Shown here: piece by piece, positions 1-9,929 of the stretch
Position numbering within the stretch: the stretch's first letter is position 1
How the letters are laid out: the number at the start of each line of letters is the position of its first letter
NCBI RefSeq assembly: GCF_013387475.1
Contig: NZ_VWNB01000010.1
Location: 62,001 to 126,000, forward strand
Length of the DNA: 64,000 bases
Direction: 5' to 3'
Source: Mariprofundus sp. KV
Lineage (GTDB): Bacteria; Pseudomonadota; Zetaproteobacteria; Mariprofundales; Mariprofundaceae
Notes under the pieces: model-generated
Told to the model about the DNA's origin: nothing
The model's database searches: none
The model's input: the letters and a program-made list of their open reading frames with translations, nothing else
Position numbers and translations under genes: made by a program

Positions 1-117
1 CCGGTCTATCTGTATCATATGAAGCCTGAAACGCTGAATGTGATCACAGCAGAGGTGGAGGCTTTAAATGTTCCGCATCTGCGCATGTTAACGCAAGTTG
101 ACGAATTACTGTTCTAA
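1..117 (+). CDS. C-terminal fragment, possibly MBL-fold hydrolase
   Basis: The first 38 codons are open in frame 1 and end in TAA just before accD, so this is the tail of a gene that begins outside the window. The tail contains YLYHMKPETL followed by an alternating hydrophobic/charged stretch ending VDELLF. This resembles the C-terminus of metallo-beta-lactamase-fold proteins of the ribonuclease Z / cyclic-nucleotide phosphodiesterase kind, where a YHxKP motif carries a late conserved histidine. That is recognition from a very short piece, so the function is tentative. Only 21 bp separate it from accD on the same strand, suggesting co-transcription. Confidence 0.4.
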   Translation, partial: PVYLYHMKPETLNVITAEVEALNVPHLRMLTQVDELLF

Positions 118-138
118 GGAAAGGTTGAGGTCACCACT

Positions 139-1014
139 ATGAGCTGGTTTACACGCCTGATTGAAACACCAAAAAACATTCTCAAGTCGAGCTCCAGTGA
201 CGCCGGCTCGCCGGAGGGGCTGTGGGTAAAATGCCCGCGCTGTTCCGAGGCGATCTACAATAAAGAGCTGGCGCGCAACAGCATGGTCTGCTCCAAATGC
301 AACCATCACCTGCGCATGTCTGCCCAGCAGCGTGCTGAGTTGCTCTTTGATGCCGATACCATTGAGCAGCTGGACACCGAACTACGCTCTGAGGATCCGC
401 TCAACTTCAAAGATAAAAAGAAGTACAAAGACCGCACCCGCGATGCCAACAAGAAGGCTGGCCCTGAAGATGCGATTCGCAACTATATCGGTGATATTCA
501 GGGACGTACTGTTTCCGCCTCCATTTTCGAGTTCGCTTATATGGGCGGCAGCATGGGCTCGGTGGCCGGTGAGAAGATTGTACGAGGCATGGAGCATGCG
601 CTGGAGCGTGGCTGCCCCTACATTCTGATTGCCGCATCCGGTGGTGCACGCATGCAGGAGGGCGTTCTATCCCTGATGCAGATGGCCAAGACCTCATCCA
701 CCGTCAATCGCCTGAATGAAGCCAAACTGCCCTTTGTCTGCCTGCTGACTGATCCGACTATGGGTGGTGTATCGGCATCGCACGCCTGGCTGGGTGATAT
801 CATTATCGCAGAACCGGGCGCGCTGATCGGCTTTGCCGGGCCGCGTGTGATTCAGGAGACTGTAGGTCAGAAGCTGCCTGAAGGGTTCCAGCGTTCAGAG
901 TTCCTTCTGGAGCATGGACTGATTGATGCTGTGGTCGACAGGGCTGATCTGCGCGACTACCTGAGCACCACCTTCAACCATTTGACCGACCGCTCTTTCC
1001 GCCAAAGCGCCTGA
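139..1014 (+). CDS. accD: Acetyl-CoA carboxylase carboxyltransferase subunit beta
   Basis: This is the beta subunit of the cytoplasmic carboxyltransferase that, with AccA, moves the carboxyl group from carboxybiotin to acetyl-CoA to make malonyl-CoA, the first step of fatty acid synthesis. The N-terminus carries the family's four-cysteine zinc ribbon (C32, C35, C51, C54). The crotonase-like core contains GGARMQEG, PTMGGVSAS and GFAGPRVIQET, which form the CoA site. The length of 291 residues is normal. A GAGG ribosome-binding site precedes the ATG. folC follows after 9 bp, the common accD-folC pairing. Confidence 0.97.
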   Translation: MSWFTRLIETPKNILKSSSSDAGSPEGLWVKCPRCSEAIYNKELARNSMVCSKCNHHLRMSAQQRAELLFDADTIEQLDTELRSEDPLNFKDKKKYKDRTRDANKKAGPEDAIRNYIGDIQGRTVSASIFEFAYMGGSMGSVAGEKIVRGMEHALERGCPYILIAASGGARMQEGVLSLMQMAKTSSTVNRLNEAKLPFVCLLTDPTMGGVSASHAWLGDIIIAEPGALIGFAGPRVIQETVGQKLPEGFQRSEFLLEHGLIDAVVDRADLRDYLSTTFNHLTDRSFRQSA

Positions 1015-1023
1015 TTTTCAACC

Positions 1024-2157
1024 GTGAGCGCAAAGCCACAAAGCATTGAGCAGTGGCTGGCAGAGTTGGGCGCGCCCTCTGCTGATCGCGACTACAAGCC
1101 GGGCCATGAACGGCAGCTCGCGCTTCTCGCTCATCTGCAACTGCGTCGCCCGAAGCTGCGTATTCGGGTTGTCGGCACCAACGGTAAAGGCTCCACCTCC
1201 TTTATGCTGGCTGCAGCCCTGCAAACCTGCGGCCTGAAGGTCGGACTCTATAGCTCGCCGCATATCCTCGAATTCAATGAACGCATCCGCATCAATGGCA
1301 CACCGGTTGCCAACAGCCTCATTGAGCAGAGCCTTGCCCGTCTGATGCCGCATGCGCTACGCATCGGCAGCTCCTATTTTGAAACCGCTACAGCTGTAGC
1401 GCTGGATCTCTTCTCACAAGCAGCAGTTGATGTTGAAATCCTTGAGGCCGGTGTTGGCGCAAGGCTGGATGCCACGACCGCCGTGCCTGCTGATATGGCA
1501 CTGATGACCCCAATAGGGCTGGATCACCAGAACTGGCTGGGTGATACGCTGCAACAGATCGCCGGGGAGAAGGCGCATGCCATGAGCGGTTGTGACCTCT
1601 CGCTCTCTGCACCACAGACAAGCGAGGTGAGAGGCGTACTCTCTGCCTTCAATCCTGCAGTGAGATTTGTTGAAACCGGCGACTGGCCAGCACTTGCTGC
1701 ACCTGGTGAGCACCAGAAAACCAATGCATCACTGGCCTGTAGCGCCATCACAACACTGGCTGAAGAGAAACGGATAACGTGTGATCTGACAGTAGCCAGA
1801 GAGGCGATCAACCGCTGTCTGATTCCGGGAAGATTGCAGAAGGTGAAGATTGGCAGCGCCAGCATCTGGCTGGATGCGGCACACAACCGCCATGCCATTG
1901 AAGCGCTGCTGCCATCACTGCCACAGCTTGCCGATCCGCTGGATGCCATTCTTGTCTTCACCCGCGAGGATCGCTCTCTTGATGATTGTCTGCCGCTATT
2001 GGTCCCTTTTACCCGCACCGTGGTAAGTCGCTCAGAGCGCACGGATGCCACATCGGCCCTGCAGGAGCAGCTGACTCGCCATCCACAGGGAGCCTTTCTG
2101 GTACTCGGCTCGTTCATCACCGTTGCCGAGATCCTGCGTAACCTTCAGAGCGGGTAA
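1024..2157 (+). CDS. folC: Bifunctional folylpolyglutamate/dihydrofolate synthase
   Basis: A Mur-ligase-type ATP-dependent enzyme that adds glutamate to dihydropteroate or to folates, retaining folate in the cell. The ATP P-loop GTNGKGST lies at residues 51-58. The SSPHILEFNERIRING stretch and LDAAHN are hallmark FolC motifs. At 377 residues it is somewhat shorter than the usual 420-430, but the main motifs are present in order. The start is GTG, nine bases after the accD stop, so translation is probably coupled to accD. No frameshift is visible. Confidence 0.93.
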   Translation: MSAKPQSIEQWLAELGAPSADRDYKPGHERQLALLAHLQLRRPKLRIRVVGTNGKGSTSFMLAAALQTCGLKVGLYSSPHILEFNERIRINGTPVANSLIEQSLARLMPHALRIGSSYFETATAVALDLFSQAAVDVEILEAGVGARLDATTAVPADMALMTPIGLDHQNWLGDTLQQIAGEKAHAMSGCDLSLSAPQTSEVRGVLSAFNPAVRFVETGDWPALAAPGEHQKTNASLACSAITTLAEEKRITCDLTVAREAINRCLIPGRLQKVKIGSASIWLDAAHNRHAIEALLPSLPQLADPLDAILVFTREDRSLDDCLPLLVPFTRTVVSRSERTDATSALQEQLTRHPQGAFLVLGSFITVAEILRNLQSG

Positions 2158-2244
2158 AAACCTGCGCTGAGCGCCCTGCTTGCCTCTGCTTCTATTACAA
2201 AGGCGCCGCTTCTGGTATTGTAGTCGGTCGGGAGGAGTGCTGGC

Positions 2245-2589
2245 ATGAATATTTTCATCGTGGATGACAATCCACACATCAGTGAACTGCTCGCTTTTCT
2301 GCTCTCCGATATCGGCCATCAGGTGCACGCCTTCGAACACCCCGAACATGCTCTCTCTCACATGCGAGAGAAAAATATCAAACCGCACATACTGATTACC
2401 GATTATAATATGCCCGGCATGAACGGCTATGAACTGCATCAGCAGACCTTCGAGCATGCCCCGCAGGTCAATACAATTGTCATGTCAGGGCGACCGGTTG
2501 ACAGAGATATCGGCGGCCTTCATTTCATACAGAAGCCGTTTAATCCTGAGTCTATCATCGCGTTGGTTGAGACTTTCAAGCCAGCCTGA
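2245..2589 (+). CDS. Single-domain CheY-like response regulator
   Basis: A 114-residue protein made only of a receiver domain. The acidic pair D7-D8, phospho-acceptor D53 (in TDYNMPGMNG), switch serine S81 and conserved K97 (in QKPF) are all present, so it should be phosphorylatable. No output domain follows, so it must act by protein-protein contact or as a phosphate sink. No histidine kinase is nearby and the partner is unknown. A strong GGGAGGAG ribosome-binding site precedes the ATG. It lies 87 bp after folC and is convergent with ilvN. Confidence 0.88.
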   Translation: MNIFIVDDNPHISELLAFLLSDIGHQVHAFEHPEHALSHMREKNIKPHILITDYNMPGMNGYELHQQTFEHAPQVNTIVMSGRPVDRDIGGLHFIQKPFNPESIIALVETFKPA

Positions 2590-2606
2590 ACAGGCTGATT
2601 GACCAA

Positions 2607-3104
2607 TCAGTCGACAGTAAAACCTTTCGAGCCACGACGCATGCCCAACGGCCCGGTACGGGTAGTCTCAATAATACCGAACACCTCCAGCTCATCGAGA
2701 ATTTTGTCCAGCAGATCAACGGTATTGGTAAATTCAAGAATCATGTGGCTGTCGATATGATCATCAACCACCTTGGCATCATACTTTTCAGCAAATTCCA
2801 GTACGGCATCGCAATTTTCAGGCCTGACCTTCACCTTCACCATCAGCATGCCACGCTCCAGATGCACAGCATGAGAGATATCCTCAACCTTGATCACCGG
2901 CACCAGCTTGTTCAGCTGTTTCTTGATCTGTTCAATGACACGCTCGTCACCCATGGTTACCAGCGTCATACGACTGACCGTTCTGTCCTTCAGCGGCGCC
3001 ACATTCAGCGTTTCGATATTGTAGCCACGCGCAGAGAAGAGTCCTGCCACTCGGGTCAGAACACCGAACTCGTTTTCAACCAGAATCGTAATTGTATGTC
3101 TCAT
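2607..3104 (-). CDS. ilvN: Acetolactate synthase small (regulatory) subunit
   Basis: The regulatory subunit of acetohydroxyacid synthase, which confers valine feedback inhibition on the catalytic subunit in branched-chain amino acid synthesis. Residues 1-75 form an ACT domain beginning with [21 protein letters not shown], and the C-terminal half matches the IlvH-type regulatory domain. The length of 165 residues is typical of the IlvH/IlvN long form. Its ATG overlaps the stop of the large-subunit gene (ATGA), showing translational coupling and equal expression of the two subunits. Confidence 0.96.
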   Translation of the reverse strand: MRHTITILVENEFGVLTRVAGLFSARGYNIETLNVAPLKDRTVSRMTLVTMGDERVIEQIKKQLNKLVPVIKVEDISHAVHLERGMLMVKVKVRPENCDAVLEFAEKYDAKVVDDHIDSHMILEFTNTVDLLDKILDELEVFGIIETTRTGPLGMRRGSKGFTVD

Positions 3105-4801
3105 GATAATACCATCTCGTTCAGAGCAGCCCCGGCCGGAACCATCGGGAACACATTCTCCTCTTTGGATACCGCAACATCGAGCAGTACAAAGCGATCG
3201 TTTACATTCAAGGCCTTATCCAGTGCAGCATCAAGCTCTTCAACCCTGTCAACGCGGATGCCCACGCCACCATAAGCCTCCGCCAGCTTGACGAAGTTGG
3301 GCAGTGAATCGAAGTAGGATTGTGAATAGCGGGACTCGTAGAACATCTCCTGCCACTGACGTACCATGCCCATATAGCCGTTATTAAGAATAATCACGAC
3401 AACCGGCAGGTTATACTGGAAAGCCATGGAGAACTCCTGGCTACACATCTGAATCGATGAGTCACCGGTAAAGACAATAACCTTCTCATCCGGCATGGCC
3501 ACCTGCGCACCAATAGCGGCAGGCAGACCATAACCCATCGTGCCGAGACCACCGGAGGTGAGCCAGCGGTGCGGACGGTTAAAGCCATAGTGCTGGGCAG
3601 CCCACATCTGATGCTGGCCTACGTCGGTTGCCACAATGGCACTGCCATGGGTCTTCTCATGTACCCGGCGAATCACAGTCTGTGGTTTAATCGCCCCCTT
3701 ATCAGGCTGATCAAAACCGAGCGAATCCTTAGCCCGCCACTCATCAATCTGCTGCCACCAGAGATCCAGCGCTTCGGCATCAGGCTTACCATCCCTGCGG
3801 GCGATCTCCTCCAGCAATTGCTTAAGAACCACACCGACATCACCCACAATCGGCAGATGGGCATGGATGTTCTTCGAGATTGAGGATGGATCGACATCAA
3901 TATGAATCACCTTGGCATCCGGCGCAAAGGCATCCAGGCGTCCGGTTACGCGATCATCAAAGCGGGCACCAATGGCAACCAGCAGATCACAGTGTGAAAC
4001 CGCCATGTTCGCTTCATAGGTGCCGTGCATGCCCAGCATGCCGACAAAATGTTTGTCATCGTGAGGTATGCCACCAAGCCCCATCAGAGTGTTGGTCACC
4101 GGTGCATTCAGGGCATGCGAAAGCTCACGCAGCAGTGATGCACTGCCGACCGAACTCATGATGCCGCCGCCGCTATAGAGCACAGGGCGTTTGGCTGCCA
4201 GCATCGATCTGACCGCTTTTTTGATCTGACCCGGATGGCCGGTGGTGACCGGCTGGTAGGAGCGCATATTGACCTCTTCAGGCCAAACAAATTCGCAAAC
4301 ATCAATACTGATATCTTTAGGAATGTCGACCAGTACAGGGCCGGGACGACCGGTTGTGGCAATGTGGAAGGCCTGGCGAATGATCAGCGCCAGATCCTCA
4401 ACACGTTTAACCAGGAAATTATGCTTGGTAGCCGAACGGGTGATACCGACAACATCGGCCTCCTGAAAGGCATCGTTACCGATCAGTGCAGAGGGCACCT
4501 GTCCGGAGAAGCAGACCGTAGGAATGGAGTCGGCCAGCGAGTCGGCAAGACCGGTCACCGCATTGGTTGCGCCCGGGCCACTGGTCACCAGTGCCACACC
4601 ACATTTGCCCGACACACGCGCATATCCATTGGCCGCATGCAGGGCACCCTGCTCGTGGCGCACAAGATAGTGTTTGAAATGGCTCTGCTGAAAGATCGCA
4701 TCATAAATCTGCAGCACCGAACCGCCGGGATATCCGAAGATGGTATCCACACCCTCACGTTTGAGGCATTCAACAAAGATTTCAGCACCGCTCAGTTTCA
4801 T
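3101..4801 (-). CDS. ilvB: Acetolactate synthase large (catalytic) subunit
   Basis: A thiamine-diphosphate and FAD-dependent enzyme that condenses two pyruvates, or pyruvate with 2-oxobutyrate, in the first common step of valine, leucine and isoleucine synthesis. The catalytic glutamate lies in [15 protein letters not shown] near the N-terminus. The cofactor-binding region carries GDSSIQM followed by NNGYMGMV; the usual GDG is GDS here, a tolerated variant. The length of 566 residues is normal. About 150 bp of upstream DNA separates it from rimI; it may hold the promoter, but I see no clear attenuator there. Confidence 0.96.
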   Translation of the reverse strand: MKLSGAEIFVECLKREGVDTIFGYPGGSVLQIYDAIFQQSHFKHYLVRHEQGALHAANGYARVSGKCGVALVTSGPGATNAVTGLADSLADSIPTVCFSGQVPSALIGNDAFQEADVVGITRSATKHNFLVKRVEDLALIIRQAFHIATTGRPGPVLVDIPKDISIDVCEFVWPEEVNMRSYQPVTTGHPGQIKKAVRSMLAAKRPVLYSGGGIMSSVGSASLLRELSHALNAPVTNTLMGLGGIPHDDKHFVGMLGMHGTYEANMAVSHCDLLVAIGARFDDRVTGRLDAFAPDAKVIHIDVDPSSISKNIHAHLPIVGDVGVVLKQLLEEIARRDGKPDAEALDLWWQQIDEWRAKDSLGFDQPDKGAIKPQTVIRRVHEKTHGSAIVATDVGQHQMWAAQHYGFNRPHRWLTSGGLGTMGYGLPAAIGAQVAMPDEKVIVFTGDSSIQMCSQEFSMAFQYNLPVVVIILNNGYMGMVRQWQEMFYESRYSQSYFDSLPNFVKLAEAYGGVGIRVDRVEELDAALDKALNVNDRFVLLDVAVSKEENVFPMVPAGAALNEMVLS

Positions 4802-4955
4802 GGTTATTTCACCGCTCTTGTAGGAAAAAAATCGAAACCGGAAAACTGCACCTGCCTTGCCTGAGGGTCAAGGAGAGACAATGGATAAACCCTGTTAAAA
4901 TCAAGGGAATTAGCGGTTTTTTAAGCGGCAGAGATAAAGTCAGCGCCGAACAGGG

Positions 4956-5441
4956 CTAATGAAGTTTCAGCTCCATCAGCAGTGCATCCTCAGAGAAACC
5001 GCTGGCATCAGGGGCATAATAGTTTTTTCTCAGGCCACTCTCTCTGAAGCCCAGCTTACTATAGAGGCCTCGTGCCGCACGGTTGGAGAGACGCACCTCC
5101 AGCAGAATCACGGCAATGCCTGAACTGGAAGCGATGAGATGGCGGGAGATCGCTTCAGCCACGCCCTGACGAAGAAACGGTTTGGCCACAGCAACCTGCA
5201 TGATCTGTGTCTCATCGAGAATCGTCATACTCAGCAGGTAACCGGCCAGCTCTTCATCGACTTCACAGATGATCAGATCATATCCCGATTCAAGGGCTGA
5301 ATAGAGCGACTGCAGGGACCAGCAGCTGTCAAATGCCTGTTGATTCAGTTGGTAGACGGCTGCCAGATCCTCAATGCCGCCCGGACGAATCGTGAAATGA
5401 TCAGGCAGCTTCAGGTAACTCCACCTGCTCTTTCCAGCCAC
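4956..5441 (-). CDS. rimI: Ribosomal protein alanine N-acetyltransferase (GNAT)
   Basis: A GNAT-fold acetyltransferase predicted to acetylate the N-terminal alanine of ribosomal protein S18. The acetyl-CoA pyrophosphate loop is seen as RQGVAEAI after VAVAKPFL, and the EVRLSNRAARGLYSKLGF stretch is the family's late core motif. The only canonical start keeping the whole domain is GTG at 5441, inside the end of topA, giving a 41-bp overlap in another frame. A later non-canonical start is possible, since the domain proper begins near HFTIRPGGIEDL. The overlap implies coupling to topA. RimI rather than another GNAT enzyme is an assignment by resemblance. Confidence 0.82.
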   Translation of the reverse strand: MAGKSRWSYLKLPDHFTIRPGGIEDLAAVYQLNQQAFDSCWSLQSLYSALESGYDLIICEVDEELAGYLLSMTILDETQIMQVAVAKPFLRQGVAEAISRHLIASSSGIAVILLEVRLSNRAARGLYSKLGFRESGLRKNYYAPDASGFSEDALLMELKLH

Positions 5442-7674
5442 AACCCTCGGTCACGCAGACATGCTCGGTACCGCGACGTTTGGTTTTCTTGACCGTCACA
5501 AAGGGCGCATTGCATTGCGGGCAGGCTTTATCAATAGGCAGATCCCACAGTGCACTCTTGCATTTCGGATAACCCGAACAGGAGTAGAAGATCTTGCCGC
5601 GCCGTGACTTCTTCTCCAGGAAGGTACCCTTGCTGCAGGCCGGGCATTTGACACCGGTATCCACCGGCTTCTCCAGCGGCTGGATATTCTTGCACTCAGG
5701 ATAGGCTGAGCAGCCGAGGAATTTGCCGAAGCGGCCACTCTTGATGACCATGGCCTCGCCGCACTTGTCACACTTCTGATCAGAGAGTTCAGCCTCAGCC
5801 GCCTCTTCGCCATCTCCATTGAGCGGCTTGGCATGCTTACACTCAGGGTACCCGGTACAGGCGAGGAATTTACCGTAGCGGCCAAGCTTAATGGCCAGCG
5901 GCTTGCCGCAGTCCGGACAGACCTCATCGGTCTCCTCATGGGTTACATCAGAGCGTTTAACATTGGCCATCGTATCATCGATACGCGCCTTGAACGGCCC
6001 CCAGAACTCACGCAGAATCGGCTTCCAGTCACATTCGCCACGGGCTACCGCATCGAGTTTATCCTCAATATCGGCGGTAAAGCCGGGTTCAACGATATCG
6101 GCAAAATAGGTGGTCAGAAATTTACAGACGATCTCGCCGATGTCGGTCGGCACAAAACGCTTCTTCTCCATCTCCACATAGTTGCGCTCGCGCAGCACGT
6201 TGAGGATCGAGGCGTAGGTGGATGGGCGACCGATACCGTGCGCCTCCAGCTCTTTAACCAGTGTCGCCTCGGAGAAACGGGGTTTGGGTTCGGTGAAGTG
6301 CTGCCTGGCATTGGCCTCTTTAATCTCAACCACATCACCCACAGACAGCGCCGGCAGCAGTCGTTCACCATCATCCTTGGCCGGCTCGTCGGTACCCTCA
6401 ATATAGAGCTTGCGGAAGCCGGGGAAGGCCAGCGTAGAGCCGGTGGCACGCAGCAGCAGATCACCTGAATCAATATCAGCACGCACCTGATCAAGAACCG
6501 CAGGCGCCATCTGCGATGCCAGTGCCCGCTTCCAGATCAGCTTGTAGAGCTTCAGACCATCTGCATCCAGTACGTGACGCAGGGCATCGGGCGTGCGCTC
6601 AATCGAGGTTGGCCGAATCGCCTCATGCGCCTCCTGAGCATTTTTACTCTTGGTCTTGAATCGACGTGGCTGGGCAGGCAGATACGCTTCACCATATTTG
6701 CGGTCGATAAAGCCGCGCATCTCACTGATGGCATCTTCAGAGAGCGATACCGAATCGGTACGCATATAGGAGATCAGACCTACCGGTTCACCATCAACCT
6801 CAATACCTTCATAGAGCTTCTGCGCCACCTGCATGGTTTTTCTGGCGGTAAAGCCGAGTTTGCGTGAAGCATCCATCTGCAGCGTCGTGGTGATAAACGG
6901 TGGTGAGGGCTGCTGTTTGCTCTGTTTCTTCTGAACATCACTGACCTTGAAGCTCGCCTTCTCCACACGCCGCGCCATCACTTTGGCATTCACACCATCA
7001 ATGATGGCAAATTTGCCGAGCGCTTTGCCATCAACGGCCTGCAGCTGGGCCTGGAACGGGCCGGCAGCCACCTGAACCTCGGTATCAATGGTCCAGAACT
7101 CTTTGGCTTTAAAATCACGAATCAGCTGTTCGCGTTCACAGATCAGTCGCAGTGCCACCGACTGTACGCGGCCTGCCGAGAGGCCACTGCGCACCTTGCG
7201 CCAGAGCAGTGGTGAAAGAGTGAAGCCGACCAGATAATCGAGTGCACTGCGTGCCTGCTGCGCATCCACCAGCTGCATATCCACTTCTGAGGGATTGGCC
7301 ACCGCTTCGGTGATCGCCTTTTTGGTGATCTCATTAAAGGTGATACGCTGAACAGTTTTACCTTTGAGTCTGCCGCGCTCTCTGAGCACTTCGGCCACAT
7401 GCCATGCAATCGCCTCTCCCTCGCGATCCAAATCGCTTGCGAGAATGAGCGTGTCGGCCTTTTTCATGGCGGTATCAATCGCATCAAGTCGCTTCTTCTT
7501 ATCGGCAATCACCTGATACTTGATAGCAAAATCGTTATCGGGGTCAACAGAACCGTCCTTCTTCGGAAACGCACGAACATGACCATAAGAGGCCAGAACC
7601 TTATACCCCTTACCGAGATATTTTTCGATTGTTTTCGCTTTGGCGGGAGACTCCACCACGACAACTGCACTCAT
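5401..7674 (-). CDS. topA: DNA topoisomerase I (type IA)
   Basis: Relaxes negatively supercoiled DNA by passing a strand through a transient single-strand break. The N-terminal Toprim domain has the metal-binding D81, D83, E85 in SDLDREGEA. The active-site tyrosine is Y303 in SYMRTDS. The C-terminus holds four zinc-ribbon modules, each with paired CxxC or CxxxxC motifs, beginning CPDCGKP, CDKCGEA, CPACSKG and CPQCNAP. The length of 757 residues fits the family. It is co-oriented with dprA upstream (8 bp away) and rimI downstream. Confidence 0.97.
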   Translation of the reverse strand: MSAVVVVESPAKAKTIEKYLGKGYKVLASYGHVRAFPKKDGSVDPDNDFAIKYQVIADKKKRLDAIDTAMKKADTLILASDLDREGEAIAWHVAEVLRERGRLKGKTVQRITFNEITKKAITEAVANPSEVDMQLVDAQQARSALDYLVGFTLSPLLWRKVRSGLSAGRVQSVALRLICEREQLIRDFKAKEFWTIDTEVQVAAGPFQAQLQAVDGKALGKFAIIDGVNAKVMARRVEKASFKVSDVQKKQSKQQPSPPFITTTLQMDASRKLGFTARKTMQVAQKLYEGIEVDGEPVGLISYMRTDSVSLSEDAISEMRGFIDRKYGEAYLPAQPRRFKTKSKNAQEAHEAIRPTSIERTPDALRHVLDADGLKLYKLIWKRALASQMAPAVLDQVRADIDSGDLLLRATGSTLAFPGFRKLYIEGTDEPAKDDGERLLPALSVGDVVEIKEANARQHFTEPKPRFSEATLVKELEAHGIGRPSTYASILNVLRERNYVEMEKKRFVPTDIGEIVCKFLTTYFADIVEPGFTADIEDKLDAVARGECDWKPILREFWGPFKARIDDTMANVKRSDVTHEETDEVCPDCGKPLAIKLGRYGKFLACTGYPECKHAKPLNGDGEEAAEAELSDQKCDKCGEAMVIKSGRFGKFLGCSAYPECKNIQPLEKPVDTGVKCPACSKGTFLEKKSRRGKIFYSCSGYPKCKSALWDLPIDKACPQCNAPFVTVKKTKRRGTEHVCVTEGCGWKEQVELPEAA

Positions 7675-7682
7675 GTTTATTG

Positions 7683-8789
7683 TTACTCCGCGCTTAACTG
7701 ATAACGGCTGCCGGGCAGGCGTTCAATGACGCCCTGCAGCTCAAGGGCGAGCAAGATGGGGGAAAGCTCGGGCAGGGTCAACCCGCAAGTTTCTGTGAGT
7801 TCATCCAGATACAGGCTTTCACGCCTTAATATTTCCACTATTTTCGCCTCATTTTCACTGCCCGGCTGAAACTGTTTCAGCTTCGCAGCTGCCTGCCTTT
7901 GACCACCTTGCCAGCCCAGTTGCTGCATCACCGACTGCGGATCTTGGGCCAGTAGTGCCCCATCCTGAATCAGCTGATGGCAACCTGCGTGACTGCTCGA
8001 CAACACCGAGCCCGGCACCGCCAAAACCTCGCGACCATAGTTGGCCGCGCATCTGGCGGTGATCAGGGAACCCGAGCGCAGATCCGCCTCAATCACCAGT
8101 GTGGCTTGTGCAAGGGCGGCAATAATTCGGTTACGCCGCGGAAACTGTTCGGGTCTGGCCGACTGGAGCGGCAGAAATTCGGAGATGACACAACCCTGCC
8201 TGCAGATCGCCTCTACCTGTACCCGCTGTGTCTCATTCAAGGCAGAGAGACCGCAGCCTAGTACAGCGATGGTAGGCGATAATCCTTCCAGGCTGCCACC
8301 ATGCACAGCGGCATCAATGCCATAAGCCATGCCACTGATCGTGGTGATAGCGTGATCGGAGAAGCTGCGACTCCAGCGCCGTGCAATCAGTGCGCCTTCA
8401 CGGCTTGCCCGACGTGCACCAACCACGGCCAGCCTCTTTTCACTATTGAGCACATTCACGTCACCTTTTACAAACAGGATCAGCGGCGCATCATCAATGC
8501 CGATCAGTGCTTTCGGCCAAGCCGCATCATCCGGGCAGAGCAGTATGAGCTGCTCTCTCTCACACTGGTCAATAACAGAAGCGACCGATTCCGCGCTACT
8601 TGCCTGTAAACTGCGCAGTAGCGCAGGGCCAATGCCATCAATGTTCGCAAGGGTTTCACTGTCTCGTTGCCAGAGCGCCTCAATGCCTCCGACCGCGTCG
8701 ACCAGCCTGTGACCAAGCATCGGACCTGCGCCACGCACCAGTGACAGGCGCAGCCAAAGCCGAGCCTGTTTACCGGGAGTTACAAACAC
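7683..8789 (-). CDS. dprA: DNA-processing protein DprA/Smf
   Basis: Loads RecA on incoming single-stranded DNA during natural transformation. The Rossmann-like core shows LAVVGARRASREG and SGMAYGIDAAVHGGSL, the family signatures. A helix-hairpin-helix-like start (IDGIGPALLRSL) and a C-terminal winged-helix segment flank it. The start is GTG. It lies between the LysM gene and topA, the common lysM-dprA-topA arrangement. comF at 61.8 kb is the only other competence-associated gene here, so competence itself is not shown. Confidence 0.94.
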   Translation of the reverse strand: MFVTPGKQARLWLRLSLVRGAGPMLGHRLVDAVGGIEALWQRDSETLANIDGIGPALLRSLQASSAESVASVIDQCEREQLILLCPDDAAWPKALIGIDDAPLILFVKGDVNVLNSEKRLAVVGARRASREGALIARRWSRSFSDHAITTISGMAYGIDAAVHGGSLEGLSPTIAVLGCGLSALNETQRVQVEAICRQGCVISEFLPLQSARPEQFPRRNRIIAALAQATLVIEADLRSGSLITARCAANYGREVLAVPGSVLSSSHAGCHQLIQDGALLAQDPQSVMQQLGWQGGQRQAAAKLKQFQPGSENEAKIVEILRRESLYLDELTETCGLTLPELSPILLALELQGVIERLPGSRYQLSAE

Positions 8790-8804
8790 TGGGGTGACGC
8801 GGTA

Positions 8805-9848
8805 TTACTGGCCGCTGCTCAGGACGGCATCGCCGATGTGAGTCGGCGCAGTGGAGTTGGTAATCAGGGCAAGCGAGGCACGCTCCTGCGGCACCAGCAC
8901 AATCAGGTCACCCACCTTCTCTTTCGGAAGCAACACGACGTCACCACTCACCTCGTCATCAACAGCGCGCCCGCTCTGGTAGATCGACAGCACGGTGCCC
9001 GGCTTGATGCCATCTTTGATACCCAGGCTGATGCCAAGCACCTGATGCTGGCCCGCTTCACGGCCGTCATCACGGATATACATCACCGAACCGGTGAGAG
9101 CACTGTCGGCAGTTTGTGGCAGGATTTTAAGGTTCGGATCACGCGCAGGCTTGAGGCGATCACCACGAGACATCTCCTCAAACGACTTCTCAACAACACC
9201 GCGATAGGTGCCATCCTCCTGGGAGATGACACGTATCTGACCAAGGTGAATCACCAGCACGCCCACGGCATCACCGGTGGCCGGTTCAATAACCTCATCG
9301 GTGCTGCGGAAGACATCGAAAAGTTCACCGGCTTTGGCAGGCTGATTCAACTTCATATAGACCCGGTCATGCACAGCAAAGTTAAGGCGATCATCACCTG
9401 AAGCGATCAGATGGCCGACCCCCTGCACCTCATCAGGATTGATAAAGTCCTGCCGCATCAGGGCTGTCATCATAATCGATGCGTCGATTTCACCCTCCAG
9501 CCGCTCAACCGGTTTAATCACCACCTTCGGCTGAGGACTAACACTACTCAAACCGCCCGGGCGTGTACCATCAAACCAGATTTTGTTGCCGGGATAGATC
9601 AGGTCCGGATTGGTAATATAGAGATTACGCTCCCAGATCTTCAGCCACTTCCAGGGATCCTTGAAAAAGTGATCGGCAATATCCCAGAGGGTATCACCCT
9701 TTTTGACGATATAGGGCTGGTTCACATCGGCCTTCAACTCATCGGATGCGATGACGCCTTGCATATCAAGCTGGTCAGCCACCACAGCAGGTGCTGTCGC
9801 AAACAGCGCCAGCATCGCCAAAATCAGAATAATCGGACTACCTTTCAT
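8805..9848 (-). CDS. Exported LysM-domain protein
   Basis: A 347-residue secreted protein with one LysM peptidoglycan-binding domain. A signal peptide (MKGSPIILILAMLALFATAPAVVA) is followed by LysM near residues 45-100 (YIVKKGDTLWDIADHFFKDP through YPGNKIWF). The remainder is a beta-rich region of the type seen in proteins encoded next to dprA. An upstream GTG at 9860 is in frame, but a GGAGG ribosome-binding site stands just before the ATG at 9848, so I chose that start. The role is probably in the envelope; enzymatic activity is not evident. Confidence 0.88.
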   Translation of the reverse strand: MKGSPIILILAMLALFATAPAVVADQLDMQGVIASDELKADVNQPYIVKKGDTLWDIADHFFKDPWKWLKIWERNLYITNPDLIYPGNKIWFDGTRPGGLSSVSPQPKVVIKPVERLEGEIDASIMMTALMRQDFINPDEVQGVGHLIASGDDRLNFAVHDRVYMKLNQPAKAGELFDVFRSTDEVIEPATGDAVGVLVIHLGQIRVISQEDGTYRGVVEKSFEEMSRGDRLKPARDPNLKILPQTADSALTGSVMYIRDDGREAGQHQVLGISLGIKDGIKPGTVLSIYQSGRAVDDEVSGDVVLLPKEKVGDLIVLVPQERASLALITNSTAPTHIGDAVLSSGQ

Positions 9849-9929
9849 ACCTGCCTCCACGGCCTGTGTAACCTGTCAGTCGGGATAATGCCCGATACAA
9901 AATGATCTGCACACACCCTGTAATTCCTC

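Noticed and set aside
2582-2597. CAGCCTG-AA-CAGGCTG hairpin between the response regulator and ilvN
   Set aside because: The loop is too small as written and no T run follows, so I did not call it a terminator.
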